This document shows, one piece after another, positions 1 to 8,555 of a stretch of DNA of 64,000 nt (position 1 is its first letter; each line of letters begins with the position of its first letter). The notes beneath the pieces were generated by a model that saw only the letters and a list, made by a program, of their open reading frames with translations, searched no databases and had not been told where the DNA came from. The position numbers and the translations under genes were made by a program. The stretch is from Geobacter sp. UBA2189 (lineage in GTDB: Bacteria > Desulfobacterota > Desulfuromonadia > Geobacterales > Pseudopelobacteraceae). The stretch lies in the NCBI GenBank assembly GCA_002328035.1, contig DCVL01000043.1, forward strand, positions 146,857 to 210,856, read 5' to 3'.

Positions 1-32
1 ACAGAAAACAGCTGATACAGGAGATCTTATTT

Positions 33-1106
33 ATGGATATGAATCTGCTTAATCAAATACTGGGAATCGCCTTCGAAAAAAGGGTGTCAGACCTGCACTT
101 TGAGGTCGACAACCCTCCGTTTTTTCGTGCGCATGGCCAATTAATCCGTTCAAAGTTGCCATCTCTCACTCCACAGGATACCGAGTTCATAGCCCAGACC
201 GTACTTGCCCAGAGCAAACGCTCATTACCGGATGATCTTCAGGAAATAGACGCAGCATTTGCCCTTCCTAACGGCGGACGTTTCCGTGTAAGTATATTCC
301 GCCAGCGCTGTCATATTGGGATTGTCATGCGTGTAATCCCACCTTATATAGCTACCTTCAGTGAGCTTAACTTGCCAGCTGTACTTGGCGAAATCTGCCA
401 GTCGCCCAACGGACTTGTGCTTGTCACAGGCCCTACAGGCAACGGAAAATCAACCACACTTGCCTCAATGCTTAACCATATAAATCAAAACAACAACTTC
501 AACATAATCACGATAGAGGATCCTGTTGAATTCCTTTTTGCATCTGAAAAGAGCTGCATCATACAGCGTGAGGTAGGCGTTGACACAGGCAGCTTCAGCG
601 CAGCGCTTAAGGCTGCCCTGCGGATGGATCCCGATGTAATAATGGTAGGTGAAATGAGGGATCTGGAAACTATTGATGCTTGCATAAAGGCCGCCGAGAC
701 AGGCCACTTGGTATTTTCAACATTGCACACTCAGAGCGCATCCTCAACAATAAACCGCCTGGTGGGACATTTCCCGCCGGATTCCCAGGAAGTTCTCAAA
801 CAACGACTGGCAGATATCCTTGTGGCAACCATCTCCCTGCGACTTATCAATGACAAGACTGGGGAAAAGGTTCTGCCTGTCGTTGAAGTTATGCGCACCA
901 CAACGACCATCCAGGCATGCATCAGAGAAGGTCGTTTTGACGAGATTGATAAACATATTGAAAACGGACGCAATCAATACCAGATGCAGTCACTTGATCA
1001 ACACCTTGTACAGCTCTGCCAGCAGGATCTGATCACTTTTGAACAGGCCAAGCGGATTACCCGTTCCATGGATCTGGAAAGAAAACTGACCTTTACTGGC
1101 GAATAG
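33..1106 (+). CDS. pilT: PilT/PilU-like retraction ATPase
   Basis: This is a hexameric secretion-superfamily ATPase expected to power type IV pilus retraction at the inner membrane. The 357 residues match PilT length. Walker A is GPTGNGKST at 133-141, the Walker B/Asp box is DVIMVGEMRD at 201-210, and the His box ending STLHT is near 225-233. The C-terminal PilT signature is altered: the usual AIRNLIRE region reads TIQACIREG. AGGAG lies nine bases before the ATG. The MSHA-like locus downstream is the obvious partner, though a proline-rich secreted protein gene follows immediately. PilU is an equally good name. Confidence 0.9.
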   Translation: MDMNLLNQILGIAFEKRVSDLHFEVDNPPFFRAHGQLIRSKLPSLTPQDTEFIAQTVLAQSKRSLPDDLQEIDAAFALPNGGRFRVSIFRQRCHIGIVMRVIPPYIATFSELNLPAVLGEICQSPNGLVLVTGPTGNGKSTTLASMLNHINQNNNFNIITIEDPVEFLFASEKSCIIQREVGVDTGSFSAALKAALRMDPDVIMVGEMRDLETIDACIKAAETGHLVFSTLHTQSASSTINRLVGHFPPDSQEVLKQRLADILVATISLRLINDKTGEKVLPVVEVMRTTTTIQACIREGRFDEIDKHIENGRNQYQMQSLDQHLVQLCQQDLITFEQAKRITRSMDLERKLTFTGE

Positions 1107-1132
1107 CCAAACCTAATCCAGGAGGTATAGTA

Positions 1133-1828
1133 ATGAAACCGTTCAAGATTCTAACCTTTGCTATCTGTACATCTCTGGCCTTTGCGTCCGCATCAAATGC
1201 GGATGAAGAGGTTCAGGAACTGCTTAATCCTCAGGTGTACGACCTTGGAGAACAACCTAAACCTCCCGTAAAGATCAGAAAAAAAACAATACCACCAAAA
1301 CCGACACCACCTCCGGAAGCAGACAAGTTTATGCCCCCTCCACCGCCGCCACCTCGATATGAAGCCCCACCGGTCACTCCTCAACCTGAACCGACACCAC
1401 CTCCACCGCAAATGGGGGATGACAGTCACTTTATCCAAGGGGATGACTACTTCATCCAACGACACGGACTGGCTGATCGTACATGGATCTATGTTGAACT
1501 TGCCAAAATGGTAACCCTCCCCAACAGCGGCACAAAAGGAGAGGCAGAGTTCATGAAGATTAAGGATGGCAGGAATTACTGGACCGGTCATTACTGGAAA
1601 ACAAGAATTGCATCGCAAAGCGAGTTAAGGCTTGGACTTCACGTCATTCTCTTTGAGGGGAACCATCGTGGTGGAATTTACAATCCGCCAGAGAGAAAAG
1701 ATCGTGCCAGAGGAAGCAGCTGGTTCATGGCTCGCATCACCGATATGTCTGATATTTATAAGGGTTACATAACCGTTTCAGGAAACTACAAAATAAACCC
1801 TCGTAATATAAGGGTTATTATTCACTAG
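1133..1828 (+). CDS. secreted proline-rich protein of unknown function
   Basis: I do not recognise the family. A Sec signal peptide is clear at residues 1-23, ending in ASNA. A proline-rich linker follows, with repeated PPPPPP and PTPPP runs from about residue 40 to 100. A compact C-terminal domain of about 120 residues is rich in Trp, Tyr and Arg and has no Cys. Such a linker could span the periplasm or expose the C-terminal domain. AGGAGG precedes the ATG, and the gene starts 26 bases after the PilT-like gene, so the two are probably co-transcribed. A role in pilus function is inferred from position only. Confidence 0.7.
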   Translation: MKPFKILTFAICTSLAFASASNADEEVQELLNPQVYDLGEQPKPPVKIRKKTIPPKPTPPPEADKFMPPPPPPPRYEAPPVTPQPEPTPPPPQMGDDSHFIQGDDYFIQRHGLADRTWIYVELAKMVTLPNSGTKGEAEFMKIKDGRNYWTGHYWKTRIASQSELRLGLHVILFEGNHRGGIYNPPERKDRARGSSWFMARITDMSDIYKGYITVSGNYKINPRNIRVIIH

Positions 1829-1854
1829 GAAGCCAGATCAGTGTTCCATAAAAG

Positions 1855-1895
1855 AGACAGGGGACACCCATTCATGGAGATCCCCTGTCTTGTTT
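1855..1895 (+). terminator. intrinsic terminator after the pilT-like pair
   Basis: A 10-base stem (AGACAGGGGA at 1855-1864 with TCCCCTGTCT at 1881-1890) is followed by a short T-rich tract. It lies 27 bases after the stop codon of the proline-rich protein gene. Confidence 0.75.
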
Positions 1896-1967
1896 CATCT
1901 GACTCAAAACACAACCGGTGCATTATACTCCTTAAAAAAATAAAAAAACAGACTGGAAAATTATCCG

Positions 1968-2195
1968 TATAATGCCGATACTGTAACTAACGGTAGCGCT
2001 AACCGGGAAGTAGAAGTTGAATCACCGCAGTATTGCATCATAACGATGAAGCAAGAAAGGTGAGTTGCATCGAGGATCTGATTAGCGAACATAATGAAGC
2101 GGAGCACTTGTCCGACGATGACATGGTCGCCGGAACTCCCGTGAAACAGGGATTTTAGTTCACGAGCCCCACGCAAAACGTGGGGCTTTCACTTT
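1968..2195 (+). ncRNA. candidate small RNA or small-peptide transcript
   Basis: A TATAAT box sits at 1968-1973, with no good -35 hexamer, and a strong terminator closes the unit about 210 bases later. Near the start is a near-palindrome around AGCGCT (1990s). An open frame beginning at a TTG near 2035 gives about 41 residues ending in VAGTPVKQGF before TAG at 2157-2159, but has no ribosome site. The interval could be a regulatory RNA, a short peptide gene or a gene remnant. I could not match it to a known riboswitch or to 6S RNA. Confidence 0.35.
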
Positions 2196-2196
2196 T
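2165..2196. terminator. strong terminator, possibly bidirectional
   Basis: AGCCCCACG (2165-2173) pairs with CGTGGGGCT (2179-2187), followed by TTCACTTTTT on the plus strand. It ends the candidate small transcript and lies just past the end of the minus-strand lyase gene, so it may serve both directions. Confidence 0.75.
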
Positions 2197-3325
2197 TAAC
2201 CTGTTTCATCCGAGCAAGAGCCTGTTTTAGAACAGTCTGGGGACCGCCAAAATTAAGACGTAAAAATCCCGGAGAGCCAAAAGGGGCGCCATCAGAAAGT
2301 CCTACTCCAAGCTTTTCAAAAAGACCGACCGGTTCATCAACACCCAAACCACGCGCATCAATCCAGGCCAGATAGGTTGCCTCAACAGGCCAGGTCAAAA
2401 GTCCATCCACCTCCCTGACCGCTTCAAAAACAAGATCCCTATTCTGCCTCAGATAGGCAAGAAGGGCCTGACGCCAGGATTCACCATAACGATAAGCCGC
2501 TTCTGTCGCCGTATAACCAAGGATATTAATGTGTGGGACGATACCGTTCATTGTAGCCCTGAAGGCAGAACGCAGCTCCTTGTCAGGTATCACCGCAAAG
2601 GAACATCCCAGGCCAGGAATATTGTAGGTCTTGCTTGCTGCCTGAAGTGTAATGGTTCTTCTGGCAATATCGGGGGAGAGGCTGGCCAAAGGTATATGTC
2701 TTTTCCCCTGATCCAGTACAAGCCCTGAATGAATCTCATCTGAACAGACAACAAGATTGTGACGCTCGGCAAGTTGAGCAACTGCTGTAAGTTCCTGCAT
2801 AGACCAGACTCTTCCCACCGGATTATGGGGACTGCATAGCATTAAGAGGCGTGTCCGATCTGTTATGGCAGACTCCAGCAGATCAAGATCAAGCCCCCAG
2901 CCTGTATCAGTAGATTTTAAAGGAACCGTAATAAGTTGACGCCTGGCCAGGGCAGGCGCACTTAAAAATGGTGGATATACCGGAATAAATGTGGCTATTG
3001 CATCTCCATCTACACCGACAGCCCTGCAGGCGACATTAATCCCTGAAACAAGACCTGGCAGCCATACAAGCCATTCCGGCAGCACCTGCCAGTCATATTC
3101 ATTCCGCAACATCTCAAGGACAGCCTCAATCAATGTTGCTGGAGGTGCGGTATATCCAAATACCCCATGCTCAATACGCCGATGCAGAGCCTTGATAATA
3201 GTCGGAGGAGATCTGAAATCCATATCCGCAACCCATAGCGGTATTATGTCACGGCCAGCGTAGCGATCCCATTTCTCACTTCCAGTGTCAGTCCGGTCAA
3301 TGACGGTATCAAAATCAAATATCAA
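2189..3325 (-). CDS. ovoB: PatB/MalY-type C-S lyase, probable OvoB
   Basis: This is a fold-type I pyridoxal-phosphate enzyme of 378 residues. The cofactor lysine is K232 in AASKTYNIPGL, with SPHNPVG at 165-171 and SDEIH at 195-199. By family alone it would be called cystathionine beta-lyase (PatB/MalY). It overlaps the ovoA gene by four bases (ATGA), however, and PatB-like proteins next to OvoA are the known sulfoxide lyases that release 5-thiohistidine in ovothiol synthesis. I therefore infer that it cleaves the C-S bond of 5-histidylcysteine sulfoxide. A general cysteine-conjugate lyase remains possible. Confidence 0.8.
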   Translation of the reverse strand: MIFDFDTVIDRTDTGSEKWDRYAGRDIIPLWVADMDFRSPPTIIKALHRRIEHGVFGYTAPPATLIEAVLEMLRNEYDWQVLPEWLVWLPGLVSGINVACRAVGVDGDAIATFIPVYPPFLSAPALARRQLITVPLKSTDTGWGLDLDLLESAITDRTRLLMLCSPHNPVGRVWSMQELTAVAQLAERHNLVVCSDEIHSGLVLDQGKRHIPLASLSPDIARRTITLQAASKTYNIPGLGCSFAVIPDKELRSAFRATMNGIVPHINILGYTATEAAYRYGESWRQALLAYLRQNRDLVFEAVREVDGLLTWPVEATYLAWIDARGLGVDEPVGLFEKLGVGLSDGAPFGSPGFLRLNFGGPQTVLKQALARMKQVKK

Positions 3326-5430
3326 AGCAACTCCCAGATAGTAAGCTGAGTAATTGTATGCTGAAATTTTCGACCTGTCTCACGGATCACAAAAGGGATG
3401 TCGCGCGGCTCGGAAATCATACGGAACCGCCCTTTAAGAATCGAGCTGATCCCATCCAGACCCCAAACAGGTTCTCCCGCCTCTCTATAGCCACCAAGCC
3501 ACTCCTCTTTGTTGGTGAACTCTTCCATCCACGTGTATGGTGAAGTTATCATCAGTAGAGCCCCCGGATTCATCCTCTCATGTATCATGGAGAGAAACCG
3601 GCGTGGAGAATAAAGTCTGTCTATCAGATTAAGCGCCATAACCAGGTCATAACCACTGAACTTATCAGGCAGATTGCAGGCATCAGCCTGATAAAACTGA
3701 ACCTTGTCACGTTGCTCTTCAAGGCCAAACTGCTCAAGTGTAACTTCATGGAAAGAGACAATCTCTCCCTCTTCAGGGAACGAATAGCGTAAGTAACCCT
3801 CCTCCTGCATCCTGGCAGCCAGGCGGAAGAAGCGGGTAGAAAAGTCCAGTCCTGTTACCTGACTGAAACCACCTCTGGCCAGTTCAAAACTTGCACGGCC
3901 AACAGCGCAGCCTATATCAAGCGCATGTCCCATCGCCCTGCCATTCATATACTCCAGACAGATCTCGGCACACCTTTTCTGAAAATTGACAACACCAAGC
4001 CACTCTGCCCCGTAATGAGCCTCGCAGTGAAGAACAGAAGAAAGGTCACTTTCATACTGTTCATCATGTATTATTACAGGGGCTTCGCTTTCAACATACC
4101 GGAAGCCTGCATGCTGAAAAAAATGACGCCTGAACGCATAGCGGGAATCCCTTGTTGCCTCATTACCGGTAGATATCCATGAACCACCCTTTATCAGATT
4201 ATGGCGTGTATCAAAGGTTGGTGTAGAGAAGTCATCATACCAGGGGTGAACCTGAAATCCATGAAACGGGTAAATCGGAGTCTCTGTCCACTGCCAGACA
4301 TTGCCGATTACATCATAAAAATCACCGTTCTTAAATCGGTCAACAGGGGATGATGATGCCCAATGCTCAAGATTTATATTTCCCGGCGCCTTTTCCCAGT
4401 AAGGCTGATCCGGCAGATTGGAAAGTTCATAAAGTCGGCACCACTCATCCTCGGTAGGGAGGCGTATCGGTGATCCGCCAATTGCAGTTTTCCAGTTACA
4501 AAAGGCCTTTGCCTCCAGGTAATTAACCTCTACCGGCCAGTTCCAGGGCATCTCAATCTCGCTGGCCATAGTACGCAATTTCCAGCTTTTTTCAGCTCTT
4601 ATCCAGAAAAGAGGATGTTCAGCCTGCCTGAACTGACGCCAGTTCCACCCCTCTTCAGTCCACCAGCTTTGTTCCTGATAACATCCAGCCTCAACAAATG
4701 CCAGAAATTCCCTGTTGGATACAAGTGTTTGAGAAGCCTTTAAATCCTGTAGTTCTGCTTTATGGATTCCATACTCATTATCCCAGCCATAAAGCGGATG
4801 TTCTTTGGACTTACCAAGCTGCACTGTCCCGCCGGAAAGAGGAATCAGCACGTTTTGAGGCGGCTCCCCTGCTTCCGGGCAGATATCCCAGAAAGGAAGT
4901 TGGCGCACCTGTCCAATCGGCAGTTGGCGGATAAGAACCGAAGAGGTTTCCAGATGGATCCTCTCATGTTCTATCCCCATCATTATCGCCCACCAGGGAG
5001 AGTCCCAGGTTATCGGGATTGAAAGTGGAAGTTCAGTTATCAAACTGTCAATCAGCTCACGAACCTGATCACGGTATTCCTTAACCTGTTTGACTGTTGG
5101 CCAGTTATAGTTGGCCTCATTCAGATCGTCCCAGGACATCTCATCAACACCAACTGCAAACATGGCCTCATATCCAGGATTAATCCTCTTTTCAATAACC
5201 CTGGCTATAATCAGCTTATTGATGAAAAAGGTTGCGGTATGTCCGTAGTAGAAGATCAATGGATGGCGCAGACGATCAGGCCTCAGATAAAAAGTTTCGT
5301 CTGAGGCAAGGGTCTCATACAGCTTTTCATCTATATCAAAGGTATTGTGAAAATAAGATCGTATCTCAGCCCGTTTAACTTCAGCTTTCCCTTCGTTTAA
5401 TATAATCGTGCGGGTATTTTTGATATCCAT
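3322..5430 (-). CDS. ovoA: OvoA, 5-histidylcysteine sulfoxide synthase with methyltransferase domain
   Basis: This enzyme makes the first C-S bond of ovothiol, joining cysteine to C5 of histidine with iron and O2. It has the full three-domain form in 702 residues. The N-terminal DinB-like domain carries H64 (GHTATF) and the HX3HXE iron motif HERIHLE at 155-161. A formylglycine-generating-enzyme-like domain spans about 200-450. A C-terminal SAM methyltransferase has the glycine loop DIGCAVGR. The start chosen is the ATG at 5430 because GGGAGA lies just upstream; an earlier in-frame start adds 26 poor-quality residues. It is translationally coupled to the lyase gene. Confidence 0.9.
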   Translation of the reverse strand: MDIKNTRTIILNEGKAEVKRAEIRSYFHNTFDIDEKLYETLASDETFYLRPDRLRHPLIFYYGHTATFFINKLIIARVIEKRINPGYEAMFAVGVDEMSWDDLNEANYNWPTVKQVKEYRDQVRELIDSLITELPLSIPITWDSPWWAIMMGIEHERIHLETSSVLIRQLPIGQVRQLPFWDICPEAGEPPQNVLIPLSGGTVQLGKSKEHPLYGWDNEYGIHKAELQDLKASQTLVSNREFLAFVEAGCYQEQSWWTEEGWNWRQFRQAEHPLFWIRAEKSWKLRTMASEIEMPWNWPVEVNYLEAKAFCNWKTAIGGSPIRLPTEDEWCRLYELSNLPDQPYWEKAPGNINLEHWASSSPVDRFKNGDFYDVIGNVWQWTETPIYPFHGFQVHPWYDDFSTPTFDTRHNLIKGGSWISTGNEATRDSRYAFRRHFFQHAGFRYVESEAPVIIHDEQYESDLSSVLHCEAHYGAEWLGVVNFQKRCAEICLEYMNGRAMGHALDIGCAVGRASFELARGGFSQVTGLDFSTRFFRLAARMQEEGYLRYSFPEEGEIVSFHEVTLEQFGLEEQRDKVQFYQADACNLPDKFSGYDLVMALNLIDRLYSPRRFLSMIHERMNPGALLMITSPYTWMEEFTNKEEWLGGYREAGEPVWGLDGISSILKGRFRMISEPRDIPFVIRETGRKFQHTITQLTIWELL

Positions 5431-5641
5431 TGTGTCTCCCAGGACAAAAAACCTTCTTAATACAGAAAAGAACCGACAGAATAAATGTTTATAATCACCT
5501 TGAGGCAAACAGGTTTTCAGATACTACGTCGCTACAGGACAAGCGTCAACTTTCATTTAGAAGCGATTAACTTGTCATCAATTACAGCTTGGAATATAAG
5601 AGAATCCAGATTAAACAGACCGCTCATCTGCGAGGTTCCAA

Positions 5642-6853
5642 ATGGCTCAAATGGCTATCCCATCAGACCCTGAACAATATGCAGAAATTGTTGCAAAGAT
5701 GCTTGTCCGTTATGGATACACTGTATCTTTACCTCCGGAAGGAAGTCGCACCCATACACTGGAGGTTGAAAAAGAAGGGAGACGTTTTGCCGTTTTGTTG
5801 AAGAACCACAAAGCCAAGTGCAACCTGGCTCAGATAGAAAAATTTTTGGATTTTATTGATGCCACCGGGTCAGAGCGATTTAGTAGTGGCTGGTTTATCT
5901 CTGCCAGCGGATTTAGCAAACCTGCCATCACCCATATTGAGTCACTTCAATCAAAGAAACTGTCTCTTTGGACTCATATTGATAACAAACTCCATCGCAC
6001 CTACCCTAGCATTGAACCACCTGCATCTGATACAGCAACATCAAATCAGCCTGTCCGACAGAAATATTTCGGGGTATTCACATGCAAGGGTGGTGTGGGA
6101 AAGACGACCATTGCCGCCCACCTGGCAGGAGCCTTTGCCCTTATGGGATATGATGTGGTTCTGCTTGATCTTGATCCTGAAAAAAACCTGCGCAAGCTGT
6201 TCATGCAGGGGGCAGATGATGAAGCGCCATCGCTGTACGTGCCGTCACAAACGAAGGGGCGACCCGGCTCCACCATAACCGTGCTCAATCATGATGAGTG
6301 GGAACCTTACCAATACAGGGACATGCAGATTATAATTTGCGATTGTTCTCCTGTACTTGAACAGAATCCTGCTGCCTTGGTAGAACGCTTTGATTATTGT
6401 ATCGTACCTACAACCCTTACTCCGCTGGGCATTGCCAAAAATGCTGATGTGATAACCCGAACCTTCAGACATATCAGACAGATAAACAACCATGCTGCGC
6501 TTTTTGCTCTTATAAACGGTTATGACCCCTCGGAAGCAGTAGCAAAAAAGAACGAAAAACTCCTTCAGCACCTTGCCAGCCACTTAAGCGCCTACATAAG
6601 AACTGACCCATTAAGCCGTTTTATCCATCCAGATGATTCTGCAATACGCTTCAGCACCATCCTGCAATACTGGGGCTTCCATCTGATTGACGGTACCAAA
6701 CCGCAACTCGCATTCTCTGAACAAAGGGGTAAAAATCATCCACGCACTGATTTTTTGAAACTGGCTGATTATCTGGAGGATCATACAGCTATTGAGGAAT
6801 TGCGGAGGAGTCAGGAACAGGAAAAACTCAGCGTTTCGCCAGCCAGAGCATAA
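5642..6853 (+). CDS. restriction-nuclease-like domain fused to a ParA/MinD-type ATPase
   Basis: The 403 residues fall into two parts. Residues 1-110 resemble an Mrr-type restriction endonuclease fold, with LEVEKEGRRFAVLLKN and FISASGFSKPAI. The usual catalytic D...(E/Q)xK pattern is not clear (VLLKN replaces VQCKR), so the domain may only bind DNA or be inactive. From residue 142 it is a ParA/MinD ATPase with deviant Walker A KGGVGKTT at 149-156 and DLDPEKN following. GAGG precedes the ATG. It is divergent from ovoA and converges on the pilin genes. A role in positioning the pilus machine, as for CpaE/TadZ, is speculation. Confidence 0.7.
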   Translation: MAQMAIPSDPEQYAEIVAKMLVRYGYTVSLPPEGSRTHTLEVEKEGRRFAVLLKNHKAKCNLAQIEKFLDFIDATGSERFSSGWFISASGFSKPAITHIESLQSKKLSLWTHIDNKLHRTYPSIEPPASDTATSNQPVRQKYFGVFTCKGGVGKTTIAAHLAGAFALMGYDVVLLDLDPEKNLRKLFMQGADDEAPSLYVPSQTKGRPGSTITVLNHDEWEPYQYRDMQIIICDCSPVLEQNPAALVERFDYCIVPTTLTPLGIAKNADVITRTFRHIRQINNHAALFALINGYDPSEAVAKKNEKLLQHLASHLSAYIRTDPLSRFIHPDDSAIRFSTILQYWGFHLIDGTKPQLAFSEQRGKNHPRTDFLKLADYLEDHTAIEELRRSQEQEKLSVSPARA

Positions 6854-7007
6854 GCATTGCACCACCACCAGCTACAAAAAACATTCCACTGCGAGCGCGG
6901 GTCACAACCTCTTCATGCGCTGCATCGGGCGATACCCCTAGCAAACGGTAGCCCCAGACAACCAGCGCTATGCCGGTGATTAAAATAGTAACTCTCAAAC
7001 GTCCCAT
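6828..7007 (-). CDS. 59-residue two-helix membrane protein
   Basis: The short frame starts at ATG 7007 immediately after the TAA of the LamG-type pilin gene (TAAATG), so it is likely made by translational coupling. It encodes two hydrophobic segments (about residues 5-22 and 39-56) joined by a charged loop rich in Glu, Arg and Ala. The 3' end overlaps the convergent ParA-fusion gene by 26 bases. Function is unknown. It could help membrane insertion or stability of the pilin-like proteins, judged by position only. Confidence 0.55.
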   Translation of the reverse strand: MGRLRVTILITGIALVVWGYRLLGVSPDAAHEEVVTRARSGMFFVAGGGAMLMLWLAKR

Positions 7008-8555
7008 TTAAGGATTAAGACCCGTTGTATAAAGGCTATTTACCTGCCCATCAGTTAAGGCTGTTTTATAAAACTGGACATCATCAATGTAACCCCAGTA
7101 TGGAAAACCGTAGCTTGCGCCCCCCGCATGACGTGTTCCAATGGTAAATTTTAGTAAGTTATTAAAATCAAGTGTAGTCGGCGCTGCATATTGCTGATCG
7201 TTTGAGTGGTCGGTCTGCTTGACACCATTTACATACAGCCTGATCTGATCTGTCGCTGGCGAGGAACTCCTGTCCAGAACAGCAACAACATGAGCCCAGC
7301 TGCCACCCGCAATAACATCATCAGAATATACCGAATGAATATCTGAATTTGCGGGGTTTCGCAGCTGAAACGCCACCTTGTAATTGCTCCAGACACCGCA
7401 GCCTGCTGTGCATGAAGTACATTGCCTGGTCTGGGTAACATACATGCCGTAGCCGATTGACGGGTAGAGGAAACCTTTGCCAGCAATGGCGCCTATAGCC
7501 ATATCAACCTTGCTGACCGGATCACACCAGCTTTGAGTTGGTCTACCGCTGAAGTTTACCCAGGCAGAGAGGGTCACATTACCGGTACCGATGTTGTAGT
7601 GGTTGATATCGTTAAAATAGATATAGTTGTTGGTACCATTGAGAAACAGGGCATAGCCACCACCACGTGCTACCCAGTTTGCCGTACCTGCTATAGTTCC
7701 CAGTGTAGAGGCGGCACCGATGGTATTTCCAGCACCTTCATTCATACCCCAGGCAGCATCAGGAGTAGGGGAAGAAGTACCTGTACATGAAGGATGCAGC
7801 TTTAGCGAGAAAAGGCGGCTTTGTTTTTCTCCGTGAGAATCAGTTACCACTGCTGTAACTGTTGCCTGACTTGGAGGTAGTGATGTAGAAAGTGAGCCAC
7901 TGTTGCTTATAGACCACCCGGGAGAGCTTTCGACAGACCAGCTATATGTGCCAACTCCACCTGTTGCGAATAAACTTGTATTGTATGTGTAAGGTGGACA
8001 TGCAGCTGTTGAAGGCAAGATATTATTCAATATCTTCAGGCGCCCTTGCGTAGAACCATAGCACCCGGCACGGTTCTTCAGTTCTTCAAGGGTGACTGTT
8101 TTGGAAAGGTCTGCAGGGCTGGTAACTGGTGTGGTAGTAAAAGCCTGTGATGTTGAAGGTGTAGAACTAAGTATGAAGTCCTCACCACCGCTTATAACGA
8201 CAAAAGCTATTCCGTTGTAAGTGACTGATGTTCGACCACATATACCGCCACCGGCGGCTGTGGTCAGATTGCTGTCATACCCGTAGACAACAGGTCTACC
8301 CCAGGAATCATTGGAACTTGGAAGTATATTTTGGTTTTGTAGTTCTGTAGCTGTCGGAAGATGTCCATTCGCCACAGACCAGCTGATAATCGCATCAACC
8401 ACCTTTTCCAAACCAGCCTTGGTCTCAACAGTCTTGCCCAACTGCACCTTTGACCCCAGCATCATGTAACCCGCGCTGATCAGCCCCACGATTACAAACA
8501 GAAACAGGATCAGCGGCAGCATGGTGAAACCGTGTTGAAGACGGTAAAATTTCAT
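7008..8555 (-). CDS. type IV prepilin-like protein with C-terminal LamG-type lectin domain
   Basis: The N-terminus has a class III leader (G9|F10) and one long hydrophobic helix, LPLILFLFVIVGLISAG. Residues of about 300-510 look like a LamG/concanavalin-type jelly roll (WGMNEGAGN near its start, YFNDINHYNI, VTLSAWVNF, DDVQFYKTALTDGQV), a fold used in binding glycans or matrix. Position 5 of the mature protein is Pro/Leu rather than Glu (FTMLP), as in some tip minor pilins. At 515 residues it is far larger than a major pilin. Its start overlaps the previous stop (TGATG). A pilus-tip adhesin is the likely role. Confidence 0.8.
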   Translation of the reverse strand: MKFYRLQHGFTMLPLILFLFVIVGLISAGYMMLGSKVQLGKTVETKAGLEKVVDAIISWSVANGHLPTATELQNQNILPSSNDSWGRPVVYGYDSNLTTAAGGGICGRTSVTYNGIAFVVISGGEDFILSSTPSTSQAFTTTPVTSPADLSKTVTLEELKNRAGCYGSTQGRLKILNNILPSTAACPPYTYNTSLFATGGVGTYSWSVESSPGWSISNSGSLSTSLPPSQATVTAVVTDSHGEKQSRLFSLKLHPSCTGTSSPTPDAAWGMNEGAGNTIGAASTLGTIAGTANWVARGGGYALFLNGTNNYIYFNDINHYNIGTGNVTLSAWVNFSGRPTQSWCDPVSKVDMAIGAIAGKGFLYPSIGYGMYVTQTRQCTSCTAGCGVWSNYKVAFQLRNPANSDIHSVYSDDVIAGGSWAHVVAVLDRSSSPATDQIRLYVNGVKQTDHSNDQQYAAPTTLDFNNLLKFTIGTRHAGGASYGFPYWGYIDDVQFYKTALTDGQVNSLYTTGLNP

